Assembly (NCBI RefSeq): GCF_018130955.1
Contig: NZ_JAFCJM010000013.1
Span: 62,001-126,000, forward strand
Reading direction: 5' to 3'
Length of the DNA stretch: 64,000 nucleotides
From: Bradyrhizobium liaoningense
Lineage (GTDB): Bacteria; Pseudomonadota; Alphaproteobacteria; Rhizobiales; Xanthobacteraceae
Shown here: positions 1 to 8,533 of the stretch, in pieces
Layout: every line of letters begins with the position of its first letter
Numbering within the stretch: the first letter of the stretch is position 1
The notes under the pieces: generated by a model
What the model was told of the DNA's origin: nothing
The model's database searches: none
The model's input: only the letters and a program-made list of their open reading frames with translations
Made by a program: the position numbers and the translations under genes

Positions 1-2
1 TC

Positions 3-755
3 ATCGCGGCGCTAAAGGACGTTCCCGAGATCTGGGAGGTCGCAACCGACGCGAACGCACCGCCGGTCTATTCCGGTCTCGTGCACAGCCACGAGAAGGG
101 CATGATCGAGGCGCTGCCGTCTTCGCAGGGCCTGTTCGCGTTGCGCCGGATCGAGACGCCGGAACCGCTCGACGATTTCTTCTTCGATCCACCGTATCGC
201 AATTTGATCGGCTCGGCGCGGGAGGGCAGGGCTATCGTCATCAACCTCACCACCGGCCGCGACATCAAGGCGCTCGACCTGCCGGGGTTGCCGCATCTCG
301 GCTCGGGCATCACCTGGACCTGGAACGGCCGGGCTGTGATGGCGACGCCGCTACTGAAGGCGGGCAAGATCAGCGTGCTCGATATGCAGGACTGGTCACC
401 GGTCAAGACGATCGAAACGCCCGGGCCCGGCTTCTTCATGCGCAGTCACGAGAACACGCCCTACGCCTGGACCGACAGCATGATGAGCGCGACGAAGGAT
501 ACGCTCTCGATCGTCGACAAGCGCACGCTGGAGGTGGTTCGCAGCGTGACCCCCGAGCCCGGCAAGACCGCGGCCCATGTCGAGTTCGACCGATACGGAC
601 GCCACGCCCTGGTCTCGATCTGGGAAGACAAGGGCGCGCTCGTGGTTTACGATGCAGCGACATTCGCCGAGGTGAAGCGCATTCCGATGTCGCGTCCCTC
701 GGGCAAGTACAACGTGTGGAATAAGATCACCTTTTCCGATGGCACCAGTCATTGA
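3..755 (+). CDS. Cytochrome d1-type propeller protein (NirF/NirN-like), 3' part
   Basis: The frame is open from base 3 with no start, so the gene begins upstream of the window; about 250 C-terminal residues are present. The repeated pattern of short beta-propeller blades and the C-terminal segment ending in SGKYNVWNKITFSDGTSH are typical of the d1-heme domain shared by NirS, NirN and NirF. NirF and NirN act in the periplasm in heme d1 biosynthesis for cytochrome cd1 nitrite reductase. The N-terminus is missing, so the presence of a heme c domain (NirN) or its absence (NirF) cannot be decided. It overlaps the next gene (CbiX-like) by 17 bp, which suggests co-translation. The family call is good; the exact member is open. 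Confidence 0.75.
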   Translation: MAALKDVPEIWEVATDANAPPVYSGLVHSHEKGMIEALPSSQGLFALRRIETPEPLDDFFFDPPYRNLIGSAREGRAIVINLTTGRDIKALDLPGLPHLGSGITWTWNGRAVMATPLLKAGKISVLDMQDWSPVKTIETPGPGFFMRSHENTPYAWTDSMMSATKDTLSIVDKRTLEVVRSVTPEPGKTAAHVEFDRYGRHALVSIWEDKGALVVYDAATFAEVKRIPMSRPSGKYNVWNKITFSDGTSH

Positions 756-1482
756 ACGAGCAGGCAGCTCGTCACGGACCGGCTTGCTGCTCGCCGCGCA
801 TGGCGAGCGGCGGCCGGACGCCGGCAACGAGGGCGTGTTTCGCATCGCTGAGGCGCTCGCCGGTCGGGGACTGGAGGTTGCCGTCGGCTTCATCTCGGGC
901 GTACCGTCGGTCCGCGAGGCACTGCAAACGCTGGTTGCCGATCGCATCCTGGTCTATCCGCTGTTTGCCGCCAACGGCTATTTCACCCGGGATCGGCTGG
1001 TGCAGATCCTGGAGGAGGCCAACAAGGCCGGTCGCAGCGTCGAGATGCTGACGCCGCTCGGGCTCGATCCCGGCTTGCCCCACGTCGTGATGCAGCAGGC
1101 ATTGGGCGCGGCGCATGAGCACGAACTGACGCCGGCCGCCTGTACGGTGATTCTGCTGGCGCATGGCTCGCAGCGCAACCCGGCCTCCCGCCAATCCACC
1201 GAGGAGCTTGCGCGTGCGCTCGAACGGCACGGCGTCTTTCGCAAGGTTGAGGTCGCCTTCCTCGAGGAACAGCCCTCGCTTGATGACACGGCCGCGGCGC
1301 TCGCCGGTCCTGCGGTCGTTGTCGGGGTGTTCTCAGGCGAGGGCCTGCACGGGGCAAGGGATGCGCCTGGGCTGGTCGCGCGGCTCGGCCGCCGCGACGT
1401 CGTGTTTGCCGGCATCATGGGAACCGCTCCCGGCATCGCCGACCTGGTGGCGCAGGCAGTTGCCGCGAGGCAGGCGACCTGA
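739..1482 (+). CDS. CbiX/SirB-type cobalto/ferrochelatase
   Basis: A 247-residue protein with two CbiX-like halves. The first has LLAAHGERRPDAGN and PLFAANGYFTRD; the second has LLAHGSQRNPASR. Such proteins insert Co2+ or Fe2+ into sirohydrochlorin in the cytoplasm. The start overlaps the end of the d1-type gene. In that context a siroheme-forming role is attractive, because siroheme is the precursor of heme d1, but a cobalamin role cannot be excluded from sequence. It ends 5 bp before the convergent ubiX stop. Confidence 0.8.
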   Translation: MAPVIERAGSSSRTGLLLAAHGERRPDAGNEGVFRIAEALAGRGLEVAVGFISGVPSVREALQTLVADRILVYPLFAANGYFTRDRLVQILEEANKAGRSVEMLTPLGLDPGLPHVVMQQALGAAHEHELTPAACTVILLAHGSQRNPASRQSTEELARALERHGVFRKVEVAFLEEQPSLDDTAAALAGPAVVVGVFSGEGLHGARDAPGLVARLGRRDVVFAGIMGTAPGIADLVAQAVAARQAT

Positions 1483-1487
1483 CGCGG

Positions 1488-2081
1488 TCAGGGACGAGCT
1501 GCGTCAGTCCCCCAGGCTTGCGCCGGCGCCGACACGTTTGCGAGATCGAGCAGGTTGATTGCGCGACAGGCGATCTGGTCGACCATCTCCGCGAGCGACT
1601 GCGGCTTCAGGTAAAAGGCCGGCAGCGGCGGCGCGATGATCGCACCGGTTTCGGTCACCTGTTGCATGGCTCGGAGATGGCCGAGATGCAGCGGGCTATC
1701 GCGCACCAGAAGCACCAGGCGCCGCCGTTCCTTGAGCTGCACGTCGGCGGCACGCACCAGGAGATTGTCGAGCTGCCCATAGGCGATGGCTGACAGCGTG
1801 CGGACGGAGCAGGGCGCCACGATCATCCCCCGGATCGGAAACGAGCCGCTGGCGATGCTCGCGCCGATGTCGGAATGGCCGTGGTGGCGGAAGGCGAGGT
1901 CGCGCAGGTGCGACAGCGCGCCGGTGCCGACCTCTTCGCTCAGCGTACGTTCCGCCGCCGGCGAGACCACGAGATGGACCGCGCAGCGCGGATTCTCCGC
2001 CAGCCGTTCGACGACCCGCACGCCGATCGCAGCGCCCGACGCGCCGCTGATGCCGACGATGATTCGCTGCCGCTCGCTCAT
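1488..2081 (-). CDS. ubiX: UbiX, flavin prenyltransferase
   Basis: A 197-residue flavoprotein of the UbiX/Pad1 family, which makes prenylated FMN, the cofactor of UbiD decarboxylases. Visible hallmarks are the N-terminal GISGASGA nucleotide loop, the FPIRGMIVAPCSVRT segment and the LVLLVRDSPLH segment. The start is ATG at 2081, overlapping the ubiD stop by 4 bp (ATGA), so it is translationally coupled to ubiD. A longer reading to 2123 exists but would run deep into ubiD. Confidence 0.93.
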   Translation of the reverse strand: MSERQRIIVGISGASGAAIGVRVVERLAENPRCAVHLVVSPAAERTLSEEVGTGALSHLRDLAFRHHGHSDIGASIASGSFPIRGMIVAPCSVRTLSAIAYGQLDNLLVRAADVQLKERRRLVLLVRDSPLHLGHLRAMQQVTETGAIIAPPLPAFYLKPQSLAEMVDQIACRAINLLDLANVSAPAQAWGTDAARP

Positions 2082-3598
2082 GCCGGCTCGCGTGCTGTGC
2101 CCGTGAGGCCGAGGCGGGACCACATCGCATCGATACGCCCGATCACGGCGGGATCCATCGCGAGCGGCTCGCCCCAGAGCCGCTCCGTCTCCGGCGCAAT
2201 CTTGGTGGTGGCGTCGATACCGAGCTTGCCGCCGAGCCCGGATTTCGGGGAGGCGAAGTCGAGATAGTCGATTGGCGTGTCGCTAAGCGTCACCAGATCG
2301 CGCGAACTGTCGCTGCGGGTCGAAACCGCCCACATCACCGCGCGCCAGTCGCGGATGTCGATGTCGTCGTCGACCACGATCAGGAGTTTCGTGTAGCTGA
2401 ACTGCGGCAGCATCGACCACAGGCCGAGCATCAGCCGCCGCGCCTGCCCCGGATAACGCTTCTTGATCGACGCAATCGCGATTCTGTAGGAGCAGGCCTC
2501 GGGCGGCAGGTGGCAGTCGACGACTTCGGGGAATTGCTGCCGGATCAGCGGCACGAACAGCTGGTTCAGCGCTTCGCCGATCCGCGACGGCTCGTCCGGC
2601 GGGCGACCGGTGAAGGTCGAGAGATAGATCGGCTGGCGCCGGCTGGTCACGGCGGTGACGCGCAGCACCGGAAACGGCTCGACCGAATTGTAGTAGCCGG
2701 TGTGGTCGCCGTAAGGACCTTCCTGTGCCGTCTCGGTTGCCGAGACAAAACCCTCGATGACAATCTCGGCGTGGGCCGGAACGGCGAGCGGCACGGTGCG
2801 GCATGGTGTCAGGTCGGGCCGTTCGCCGCGCAAAATGCCGGCGAATCGCAGCTCGGAGATCGTTTCGGGCAGCGGCAGTACTGCGGCGAGGATGGTCGCG
2901 GGGTCGGCGCCGATCACGATCGCGACCGGCATATCCCGTCCAAGCGCCTTCCACTGCTGATGATGGCGGGCGCCGCCGCGATGGGCGAGCCAGCGGATGA
3001 TGGCGCGGTCGCGGCTGAGCACCTGCATCCGGTAGACGCCGACATTCTCTTCCTGATCGGCGGTCGGCGATTCCGGCGGGACGGTGACGACCAGCGGCCA
3101 GGTGATCAGCGGCGCCGGTTCGCCGGGCCAGCAGATCTGTGCCGGAAGCCGGCCAAGGTCGATGTCGTCGCCCATCGCAACGCAGTCCTGCACCGGCGCG
3201 GCGGCGCGCGTTCGCGGCCGGGTCGCGAGCGCCGCCCGTGCCAGGGGCAGCTTGTCCCAGGCCTCGCGGAGACCGTGCGGCGGACGGGGCGCGCGCAGCT
3301 CGGCCATCAGCGAGCCCAGCTCCTCGAGACGATCCGGCACGATGCCCATGCCCCACGCGATCCGCTCGACGGTGCCGAACAGGTTGGTGAGGAGCGGCAT
3401 TCCGGACGGCGTGCCGTCCGCCTTGATCGGGCGCTCGAACAATAGTGCAGGGCCGTGCCCGGCGAGAACCCGGCGATGGATTTCGGTGATCTCGTGAACC
3501 ACCGAAACCTCGTTACGAATGCGTCGCAACTGCCCCTTGCCTTCGATGAAGCGCAGGAAGTCGGATAGTTCCCGGAAGCGCGGGAGATCACGCTGCAA
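2078..3598 (-). CDS. ubiD: UbiD, prenyl-FMN-dependent 3-polyprenyl-4-hydroxybenzoate decarboxylase
   Basis: 506 residues, close to the usual UbiD length. The conserved block ENVGVYRMQVLSRDRAIIRWL followed by HRGGARHHQQW is the family's prFMN-binding/active-site region. The start is TTG at 3598, supported by a GAGGAG ribosome site 9 bp upstream; no ATG start fits as well. It removes the carboxyl group from the prenylated 4-hydroxybenzoate intermediate of ubiquinone synthesis. The ubiD-ubiX operon diverges from ubiTUV, which fits a set dedicated to quinone synthesis under low oxygen. Confidence 0.92.
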   Translation of the reverse strand: MQRDLPRFRELSDFLRFIEGKGQLRRIRNEVSVVHEITEIHRRVLAGHGPALLFERPIKADGTPSGMPLLTNLFGTVERIAWGMGIVPDRLEELGSLMAELRAPRPPHGLREAWDKLPLARAALATRPRTRAAAPVQDCVAMGDDIDLGRLPAQICWPGEPAPLITWPLVVTVPPESPTADQEENVGVYRMQVLSRDRAIIRWLAHRGGARHHQQWKALGRDMPVAIVIGADPATILAAVLPLPETISELRFAGILRGERPDLTPCRTVPLAVPAHAEIVIEGFVSATETAQEGPYGDHTGYYNSVEPFPVLRVTAVTSRRQPIYLSTFTGRPPDEPSRIGEALNQLFVPLIRQQFPEVVDCHLPPEACSYRIAIASIKKRYPGQARRLMLGLWSMLPQFSYTKLLIVVDDDIDIRDWRAVMWAVSTRSDSSRDLVTLSDTPIDYLDFASPKSGLGGKLGIDATTKIAPETERLWGEPLAMDPAVIGRIDAMWSRLGLTGTAREPA

Positions 3599-3652
3599 CT
3601 GAACGGGCTCCTCAAAAAAGAGCAGAGCTAGCCGGGTTGATCTTGGCTTTCA

Positions 3653-3666
3653 TTGTTCCGGCTCAA
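3653..3666. promoter_or_regulatory. Degenerate FNR/FixK-like palindrome between ubiD and ubiT
   Basis: The 14-mer TTGTTCCGGCTCAA has the TTG-N8-CAA spacing of FNR/FixK/NnrR boxes, with one half-site mismatch. It is centred near 3659.5. A class II promoter (box at -41.5) reading leftward would start near 3618, 20 bp ahead of the ubiD TTG. This is inference from spacing. Confidence 0.4.
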
Positions 3667-3700
3667 ATACATCCGTGTCGGATACGTCCAGATGTGGTCC

Positions 3701-4243
3701 ATGAGTGATCCGTCCGCCGCACGATCCGGTTCGTTACCCGTCATTCCGCCGCTTCTCGCCGTTGCGATGCGGCCCCTGCCGCTGCTGCCCTTGCAGCTCA
3801 TTCTCTCCGGCGTCCTGCAACGGATCTTGCAGCGCAATCCCGCCATCTTCGACCGGCTTGGCGAGCATTCGCGCGCGCGGTTCGGCATCGAGCCGACCGA
3901 TCTGCCGTTTTCATTCGTGGTCGAGGCGTCGCCGCCGCGCCTCGGCGTGGTGCACGTCCTGCCGCGCGATCTGGATGCGCGCATCCGCACCTCGCTTGCC
4001 AGTCTGCTGGCTCTGCTCGAGGGCAAGGTCGATGGCGACGCCTTGATGTTCTCGCGCGATCTCGTGATTGAGGGCAACGTCGAGGCGATTCTGGCGCTGC
4101 GCAATGCGATCGACGACGCACAGCTCGACCTCGTCGAGGAGCTTTCCTCCCTGTTCGGACCGCTCGGCCGTCCGGCCCGGCGCGCCCTTGCCATGGCACG
4201 CGAGCGCGTGCTTGGCGCGTCCCACCGCCACGGTGGATTTTGA
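3701..4243 (+). CDS. ubiT: UbiT, SCP2-domain accessory protein of O2-independent ubiquinone synthesis
   Basis: About 180 residues with an SCP2-like lipid-binding fold. A Pro/Leu-rich N-terminal helix (PLPLLPLQLILSGVL) is followed by the characteristic FSRDLVIEGNVEAILALRNAID segment of UbiT/YhbT. UbiT binds ubiquinone intermediates and works with UbiU and UbiV in hydroxylation without O2. The order ubiT-ubiU-ubiV with 2-bp and about 30-bp gaps supports the call. In-frame starts at 3653, 3692 and 3701 are possible; 3701 is preferred because it begins a typical N-terminus, though the ribosome site is weak. Confidence 0.88.
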   Translation: MSDPSAARSGSLPVIPPLLAVAMRPLPLLPLQLILSGVLQRILQRNPAIFDRLGEHSRARFGIEPTDLPFSFVVEASPPRLGVVHVLPRDLDARIRTSLASLLALLEGKVDGDALMFSRDLVIEGNVEAILALRNAIDDAQLDLVEELSSLFGPLGRPARRALAMARERVLGASHRHGGF

Positions 4244-4245
4244 CC

Positions 4246-5223
4246 ATGGAGCTGATCTGTCCCGCCGGCACGCCGGCCGCGTTGAAGAGCGCCATCGAAG
4301 CCGGAGCCGACGCGATCTACTGCGGCTTCAACGACGAGACCAACGCCCGCAACTTTCCCGGCCTGAACTTCAGCCGCGACGAGATGCGCAGGGGGATCGC
4401 GCTCGCCCACAGGAGCGGGGCCAAGGTCCTGGTCGCCATCAACACCTTTCCACGCGCCGGCGGTGTCGACCTCTGGCACCGCGCCGTGGACGATGCGGTC
4501 AGCGCCGGGGCCGATGCGCTAATTCTCGCCGACATCGGCCTGATGGACTATGCGGCCAGGCGCCATCCAAACCAGCGCCTGCATGTTTCAGTTCAGGCAG
4601 CGGCCGCAAATCCCGATGCCATCGCCTTCTATGTCGAAGCGTTCGGCGCGCGCCGCGTCGTGCTGCCGCGCGTGCTGAGCGTGCCGGAGATCGCTGAAAT
4701 CACGCGTGAAGCCGCCTGCGAGACCGAGGTCTTCGTGTTCGGCGGCCTCTGCGTGATGGCGGAGGGACGCTGCTCGCTGTCGTCCTATGCCACCGGCAAA
4801 TCGCCGAACATGCAAGGAGTCTGCTCGCCGGCAAGCCACGTCGTCTACCAGCAGACGCCGCAGGGCACGAATTCGCGCCTCGGCGGCTTCACCATCAACC
4901 GGTTCGGACCCGACGAGCCCGCCGGCTATCCGACGCTGTGCAAGGGGCGCTTCTCGACGGAACTGGGCACCGGCTACATCTTCGAGGATCCCGTCAGCCT
5001 CGACGCCACGACGCTGCTCAAGGGCTTGCGCGATGCCGGCGTGACCGCGCTCAAGATCGAGGGACGGCAGCGCGGACGGGCTTATGTCGACAGCGTGGTG
5101 CGCCATTTTCGCGGCGCGCTCGATGCGCTCGCGGGTGGGCGCGAGGCCGATATCGCAAGCCTGAAGCCCTTCACCGAGGGGCAGGCGAGCACGGTCGGGG
5201 CGTATCGCAAGACGTGGAAGTGA
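4246..5223 (+). CDS. ubiU: UbiU, U32-family iron-sulfur protein of O2-independent ubiquinone hydroxylation
   Basis: 325 residues of the U32 peptidase-like family. Four Cys are at residues 169, 176, 193 and 232, the same positions and spacing known for the [4Fe-4S] ligands of E. coli UbiU. Together with UbiV it hydroxylates the quinone ring without O2, using prephenate as oxygen donor in characterised systems. The start is ATG at 4246, 2 bp after the ubiT stop. It is not a protease despite the family name. Confidence 0.93.
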   Translation: MELICPAGTPAALKSAIEAGADAIYCGFNDETNARNFPGLNFSRDEMRRGIALAHRSGAKVLVAINTFPRAGGVDLWHRAVDDAVSAGADALILADIGLMDYAARRHPNQRLHVSVQAAAANPDAIAFYVEAFGARRVVLPRVLSVPEIAEITREAACETEVFVFGGLCVMAEGRCSLSSYATGKSPNMQGVCSPASHVVYQQTPQGTNSRLGGFTINRFGPDEPAGYPTLCKGRFSTELGTGYIFEDPVSLDATTLLKGLRDAGVTALKIEGRQRGRAYVDSVVRHFRGALDALAGGREADIASLKPFTEGQASTVGAYRKTWK

Positions 5224-5251
5224 AGCCTTGGAAGCGAAAACTTGGAGTGAC

Positions 5252-6163
5252 ATGAGCAATTCGTCAGACGGCCGGATGCAGCTCAGCCTCGGTCCGGTCC
5301 TCTACAACTGGGCGCCGGACCGCTGGCGCGACTTCTACTTTGCGATTGCGGACGAAGCGCCGGTCGATGTCGTCGCGGTCGGCGAGATCGTCTGCTCGAA
5401 GCGTTCGCCGTTCTTCGACGATCATCTGCCGGCCGTGATCGAGCGGCTGCGGAGCGCCGGCAAGCAGGTGTTGCTGGGCTCGCTGATCCTGGTATCGCAG
5501 CGGCGCGAGCGGCGTCAGACCGAGGAACTCGCGGCCGTGACGGACATGCTGATCGAGGTCAACGACCTGACCTGCCTCAGGGCGCTGGCCGGCCGCCGCC
5601 ATGCGATCGGGCCTTTCGTCAACATCTACAGTGAGTCGGCGGCCGCGTTTCATGCCGCACAAGGGGCTGCGCGAATCTGCCTGCCGCCGGAATTGCCGTT
5701 GTCATCGGTGGCGGCGATCGCGGCCGGGGTTCCTGACGTCGCGATCGAGGTGTTTGCGTTCGGCCGTGTGCCACTCGCGATCTCCGCGCGCTGCTACCAT
5801 GCGCGTGTGCACAAGCTTGCGAAGGACAATTGCCGCTTCGTCTGCGACAAGGATCCGGACGGGCTCGCGCTGAAGACGCTGGAGCAGCAGGACTTTCTGA
5901 CCATCAACGGCGTCCAGACCTTGTCCTATACGTGCACCAATCTTCTCGGCGACGCCGGTCGGCTGCGCGACGCCGGGGTCGCCTCGCTCCGCCTGTCGCC
6001 GCAGGCCTGCGACATGGTCGCCGTCGCCAAGGTCTTTCGCGGCGTGCTGGACGGCCGCGACGATGCCGAAGGCGGTAACCGGAGCCTGGCCGCACTCTAT
6101 CCGAACGTGCCGTTCTCGAACGGATTTTTGCACGGATCGGCCGGCGTTTCCTACCTGTCATGA
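5252..6163 (+). CDS. ubiV: UbiV, U32-family partner of UbiU
   Basis: 303 residues. Cys at 48, 181, 194 and 198 (in EIVCSK and CYHARVH...CRFVC) match the four-Cys [4Fe-4S] pattern of UbiV. It forms the heterodimer with UbiU that hydroxylates ubiquinone precursors anaerobically. The start ATG at 5252 is preceded by GGAG; a TTG 24 bp upstream is less likely. Last gene of the ubiTUV unit; the 145 bp that follow hold a candidate regulatory box. Confidence 0.93.
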   Translation: MSNSSDGRMQLSLGPVLYNWAPDRWRDFYFAIADEAPVDVVAVGEIVCSKRSPFFDDHLPAVIERLRSAGKQVLLGSLILVSQRRERRQTEELAAVTDMLIEVNDLTCLRALAGRRHAIGPFVNIYSESAAAFHAAQGAARICLPPELPLSSVAAIAAGVPDVAIEVFAFGRVPLAISARCYHARVHKLAKDNCRFVCDKDPDGLALKTLEQQDFLTINGVQTLSYTCTNLLGDAGRLRDAGVASLRLSPQACDMVAVAKVFRGVLDGRDDAEGGNRSLAALYPNVPFSNGFLHGSAGVSYLS

Positions 6164-6217
6164 TCGTGGACCCTGAAGGGTCGTCGCCGCAGCCGGCCTG
6201 ATCCACCGCACCGAAGT

Positions 6218-6231
6218 TTGCGTCCGGACAA
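6218..6231. promoter_or_regulatory. Degenerate FNR/FixK/NnrR-like box upstream of the membrane-protein operon
   Basis: TTGCGTCCGGACAA has TTG-N8-CAA spacing. The surrounding bases (CCGAAGTTTGCG, six bases, CAAAGA) match those around the box in front of ccoG at 13331-13344. It lies about 77 bp before the ATG at 6308. Binding is inferred only. Confidence 0.4.
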
Positions 6232-6307
6232 AGATACCGGGCCGCCGTCGCTCCTATCTTGCAGGCTGAGGGTGCTTGGAGCGTGGCGGGCAGGAACCGG
6301 ACGGATC

Positions 6308-7645
6308 ATGATCGGCGGCAGCGTATCCAAATGGACCATGAGCTATTTCGCGATGGGCATCGCGTGGCTGTTCGCGGCCGAGGCGCTGATGATCGCGGGA
6401 TTTGGCTATCCGGGCGCTGATGTCGCGGCGCCCGAGACGCTCGTGCTCGTTCATGTCGTTGCGATTGGCTGGCTCAGCATGTGCATCTGCGGCGCGCTGC
6501 TGCAATTCGTACCTGTCCTGGTCGGCAAGGCCCTGGTCTCGGAAGCTGGCGCGCTTCCGGTGCTTGGCCTGCTCACCGCTGGATTGATCGCCCTGCTGCT
6601 CGGATTTCTCGCGCTGGGCGGGCGGCTTCCGCCCTGGCTCTGGCTGCTTCCCGTCGGTACGACGCTGCTGGTCGCAGGCTTCGGCCTGTTCGCCGCGAAC
6701 ATCGTCATGACGATGTGGCGCGCCCGTCCCCTGGCGGCTGCGGCGCGCTTCGTCCTCGTCGGCCTCGCCGCCCTCGGTGCGACGGCCGCCTTGGGTACCT
6801 CCTTCGCGTGGGCCCTGGCGGGCTACGGCGGGTCAGGGCTCAATGCCGTGCTCGACGCCGGCATTCCCTTGCATGCCATCGCCGGTCTCGGCGGCTGGCT
6901 GACACTGACCGCGATGGGCGTGAGCTATCGCCTGCTCGCGATGTTCATGATGTCGCCCGACGTCGACATCAGGAGAAGCCGCACGACTCTCCTCGTGGGA
7001 GCTGCGACGCTTGGCCTCGCCGTTGCCGGCGGCCTCGCCGCGATCGCGATGCGCGCCGGACTTGATCTGGTTTTCGTCCTGACCGCCGTCTGTGGCGTGG
7101 CAACTGCCGCGCTGTACGGCCGAGACGTCGTCGATCTCTATCGCAAGCGCAAGCGGCGCACGCTCGAGCTCAATACCTCGATGGCCGTCTACGCCTTGAC
7201 CAGTCTCGCGGCGTCGGTGGTGCTGGGGCTCGCGCTGGCGGTGCGCGGATCCTTTGCCGCTGATATCGGTGCGTTTGTCTTCCTCCTCGGGTTCGGTTGG
7301 CTGTCCGGGCTGGTGCTTGCCAAGCTTTACAAGATCGTGGCCTTCCTGACCTGGCTCGAAACCTATGGTCCGGTGATGGGACGGGTGCCGACGCCCCGGG
7401 TTCAGGATCTCGTCGTTGAACCGCGCGCGACGAAATGGTTCGCGGCCTATTTCGCCTCTGTCTGGCTCGCGACCGCCTTGCTGTTTGCCGGCCAGGCTCC
7501 GGCGTTTCGTGTCGCGGCGTTCGGCATGATGGTGGCAACGGCCGGGATCGTGCAGGAACTCCTGCGGACGCGAATGCTCGCCGACGTCACCACGAATGCG
7601 CGATTGCCGCAGGGTGCTAAACTGCCGCGCCTCCTGCATTCCTGA
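6308..7645 (+). CDS. Polytopic membrane protein with conserved His, NnrS/heme-copper-like
   Basis: 445 residues with about 12 hydrophobic segments. His in LVHVVAIGWL near the N-terminus and in PLHAIAGLGGWLTL near the middle sit at membrane positions that resemble heme/metal-binding His in NnrS-like and cytochrome-oxidase-I-like proteins. ATG at 6308 is chosen because longer readings start inside the upstream regulatory box. It leads a three-gene unit with the DUF2249 protein and the MIP18 protein, and its neighbours suggest a role in nitrogen-oxide or low-O2 metabolism. No precise function can be assigned. Confidence 0.6.
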   Translation: MIGGSVSKWTMSYFAMGIAWLFAAEALMIAGFGYPGADVAAPETLVLVHVVAIGWLSMCICGALLQFVPVLVGKALVSEAGALPVLGLLTAGLIALLLGFLALGGRLPPWLWLLPVGTTLLVAGFGLFAANIVMTMWRARPLAAAARFVLVGLAALGATAALGTSFAWALAGYGGSGLNAVLDAGIPLHAIAGLGGWLTLTAMGVSYRLLAMFMMSPDVDIRRSRTTLLVGAATLGLAVAGGLAAIAMRAGLDLVFVLTAVCGVATAALYGRDVVDLYRKRKRRTLELNTSMAVYALTSLAASVVLGLALAVRGSFAADIGAFVFLLGFGWLSGLVLAKLYKIVAFLTWLETYGPVMGRVPTPRVQDLVVEPRATKWFAAYFASVWLATALLFAGQAPAFRVAAFGMMVATAGIVQELLRTRMLADVTTNARLPQGAKLPRLLHS

Positions 7646-7671
7646 GAACAGAGAACTCAAAGGAAAACGAA

Positions 7672-8175
7672 ATGACCGAGTATCTCGATGTCGATGTCCG
7701 TCCCATCCTGCGTGCGGGTGGTGAACCGTTCTCCGTCATCATGGCCGCCGTGGACAGCATCGCGCCGGGGCAGGGCATCCGGCTCCTCGCGCCGTTCAAG
7801 CCGGTGCCATTGTTCGGCGTGATGGCGGGCAAGGGCTTTGCGCATTCCGAGACCGAGATCGGCGGCGGCGAATGGCAGGTTCTGTTCACGCCGATGGAGA
7901 CGCCGCCGCCGGCCGCCGTTCCGGCGACGTCGGCCGGCGGTGCATGGCCCGAGCCGAAGATACGGCTCGACAACCGTGAGCTCGATCCTCCGGAGCCGAT
8001 GGTCAGGATTTTGGCCGCAGCCGAAACGCTTGGTCCCGGCGAGACATTGAGCGCGCTTCTCGCGCGCGAGCCGGTGTTCCTGTTTCCACAACTGGAGCGA
8101 CGGGGATTCAACTGGCTCGGCGGCTTTCTGCCCGACGGCGTGACCTACGAGCTGACGGTGAGGGCACCCTCATGA
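7672..8175 (+). CDS. Tandem DUF2249 protein
   Basis: 167 residues made of two DUF2249-like halves, roughly residues 3-75 (LDVDVRPI ... WQVLF) and 98-165 (LDNRELDPPEP ... YELTV). Each follows the D-x-R-x-L/I-x-P-x-EP-F/M pattern of these small sulfur-carrier-like (TusA-fold) domains. DUF2249 proteins are often encoded beside denitrification and nitric-oxide genes, but their reaction is not established. The stop overlaps the MIP18 start by 4 bp. The fusion of two copies in one chain is notable. Confidence 0.75.
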   Translation: MTEYLDVDVRPILRAGGEPFSVIMAAVDSIAPGQGIRLLAPFKPVPLFGVMAGKGFAHSETEIGGGEWQVLFTPMETPPPAAVPATSAGGAWPEPKIRLDNRELDPPEPMVRILAAAETLGPGETLSALLAREPVFLFPQLERRGFNWLGGFLPDGVTYELTVRAPS

Positions 8176-8483
8176 CTCCTGACGTTGCACAGATCAGGGA
8201 CGCGCTGCGGGTCGTCATCGATCCCGAGCTCGGCGTGAACATCGTCGACCTCGGGTTTATCTATGACATCGCCGTCGCGGAGGGCGATGTGCGCATCACC
8301 ATGACCGCCACCAACAAGGGATGCCCGGCCTCCGGTTTCCTCAAGGAAGGTGTTGCACGCAGCGCATCGCAAGTGGATGGGGTTCGTTCGGTCGATGTCG
8401 TCATGACGTTCGAGCCGACCTGGGATCCATCCATGATCTCGGCGGACGCAAGGGCAAGTCTCGGCTTCGCATCCGTTCACTAA
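8172..8483 (+). CDS. MIP18/PaaD-family iron-sulfur cluster assembly-like protein
   Basis: 103 residues with the DUF59 pattern: VVIDPELGVNIVDLG near the N-terminus, RITMTATNKGCPASGF with the conserved Cys, and TFEPTWDPSMIS near the C-terminus. Family members help mature iron-sulfur proteins. Coupled by a 4-bp overlap to the DUF2249 gene, so it probably serves a metalloprotein of this local pathway. Last gene of the unit. Confidence 0.88.
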   Translation: MTPDVAQIRDALRVVIDPELGVNIVDLGFIYDIAVAEGDVRITMTATNKGCPASGFLKEGVARSASQVDGVRSVDVVMTFEPTWDPSMISADARASLGFASVH

Positions 8484-8533
8484 AGCGCGATGCTTTAGGT
8501 TGAATCTCCATTGCACTTTAGCTCTCTCTTTTT

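Noticed and set aside
8482..8530. Possible small RNA or riboswitch after the MIP18 gene
   Set aside because: Explained by the dispersed Rhizobiales repeat and its flank; no aptamer-like structure.
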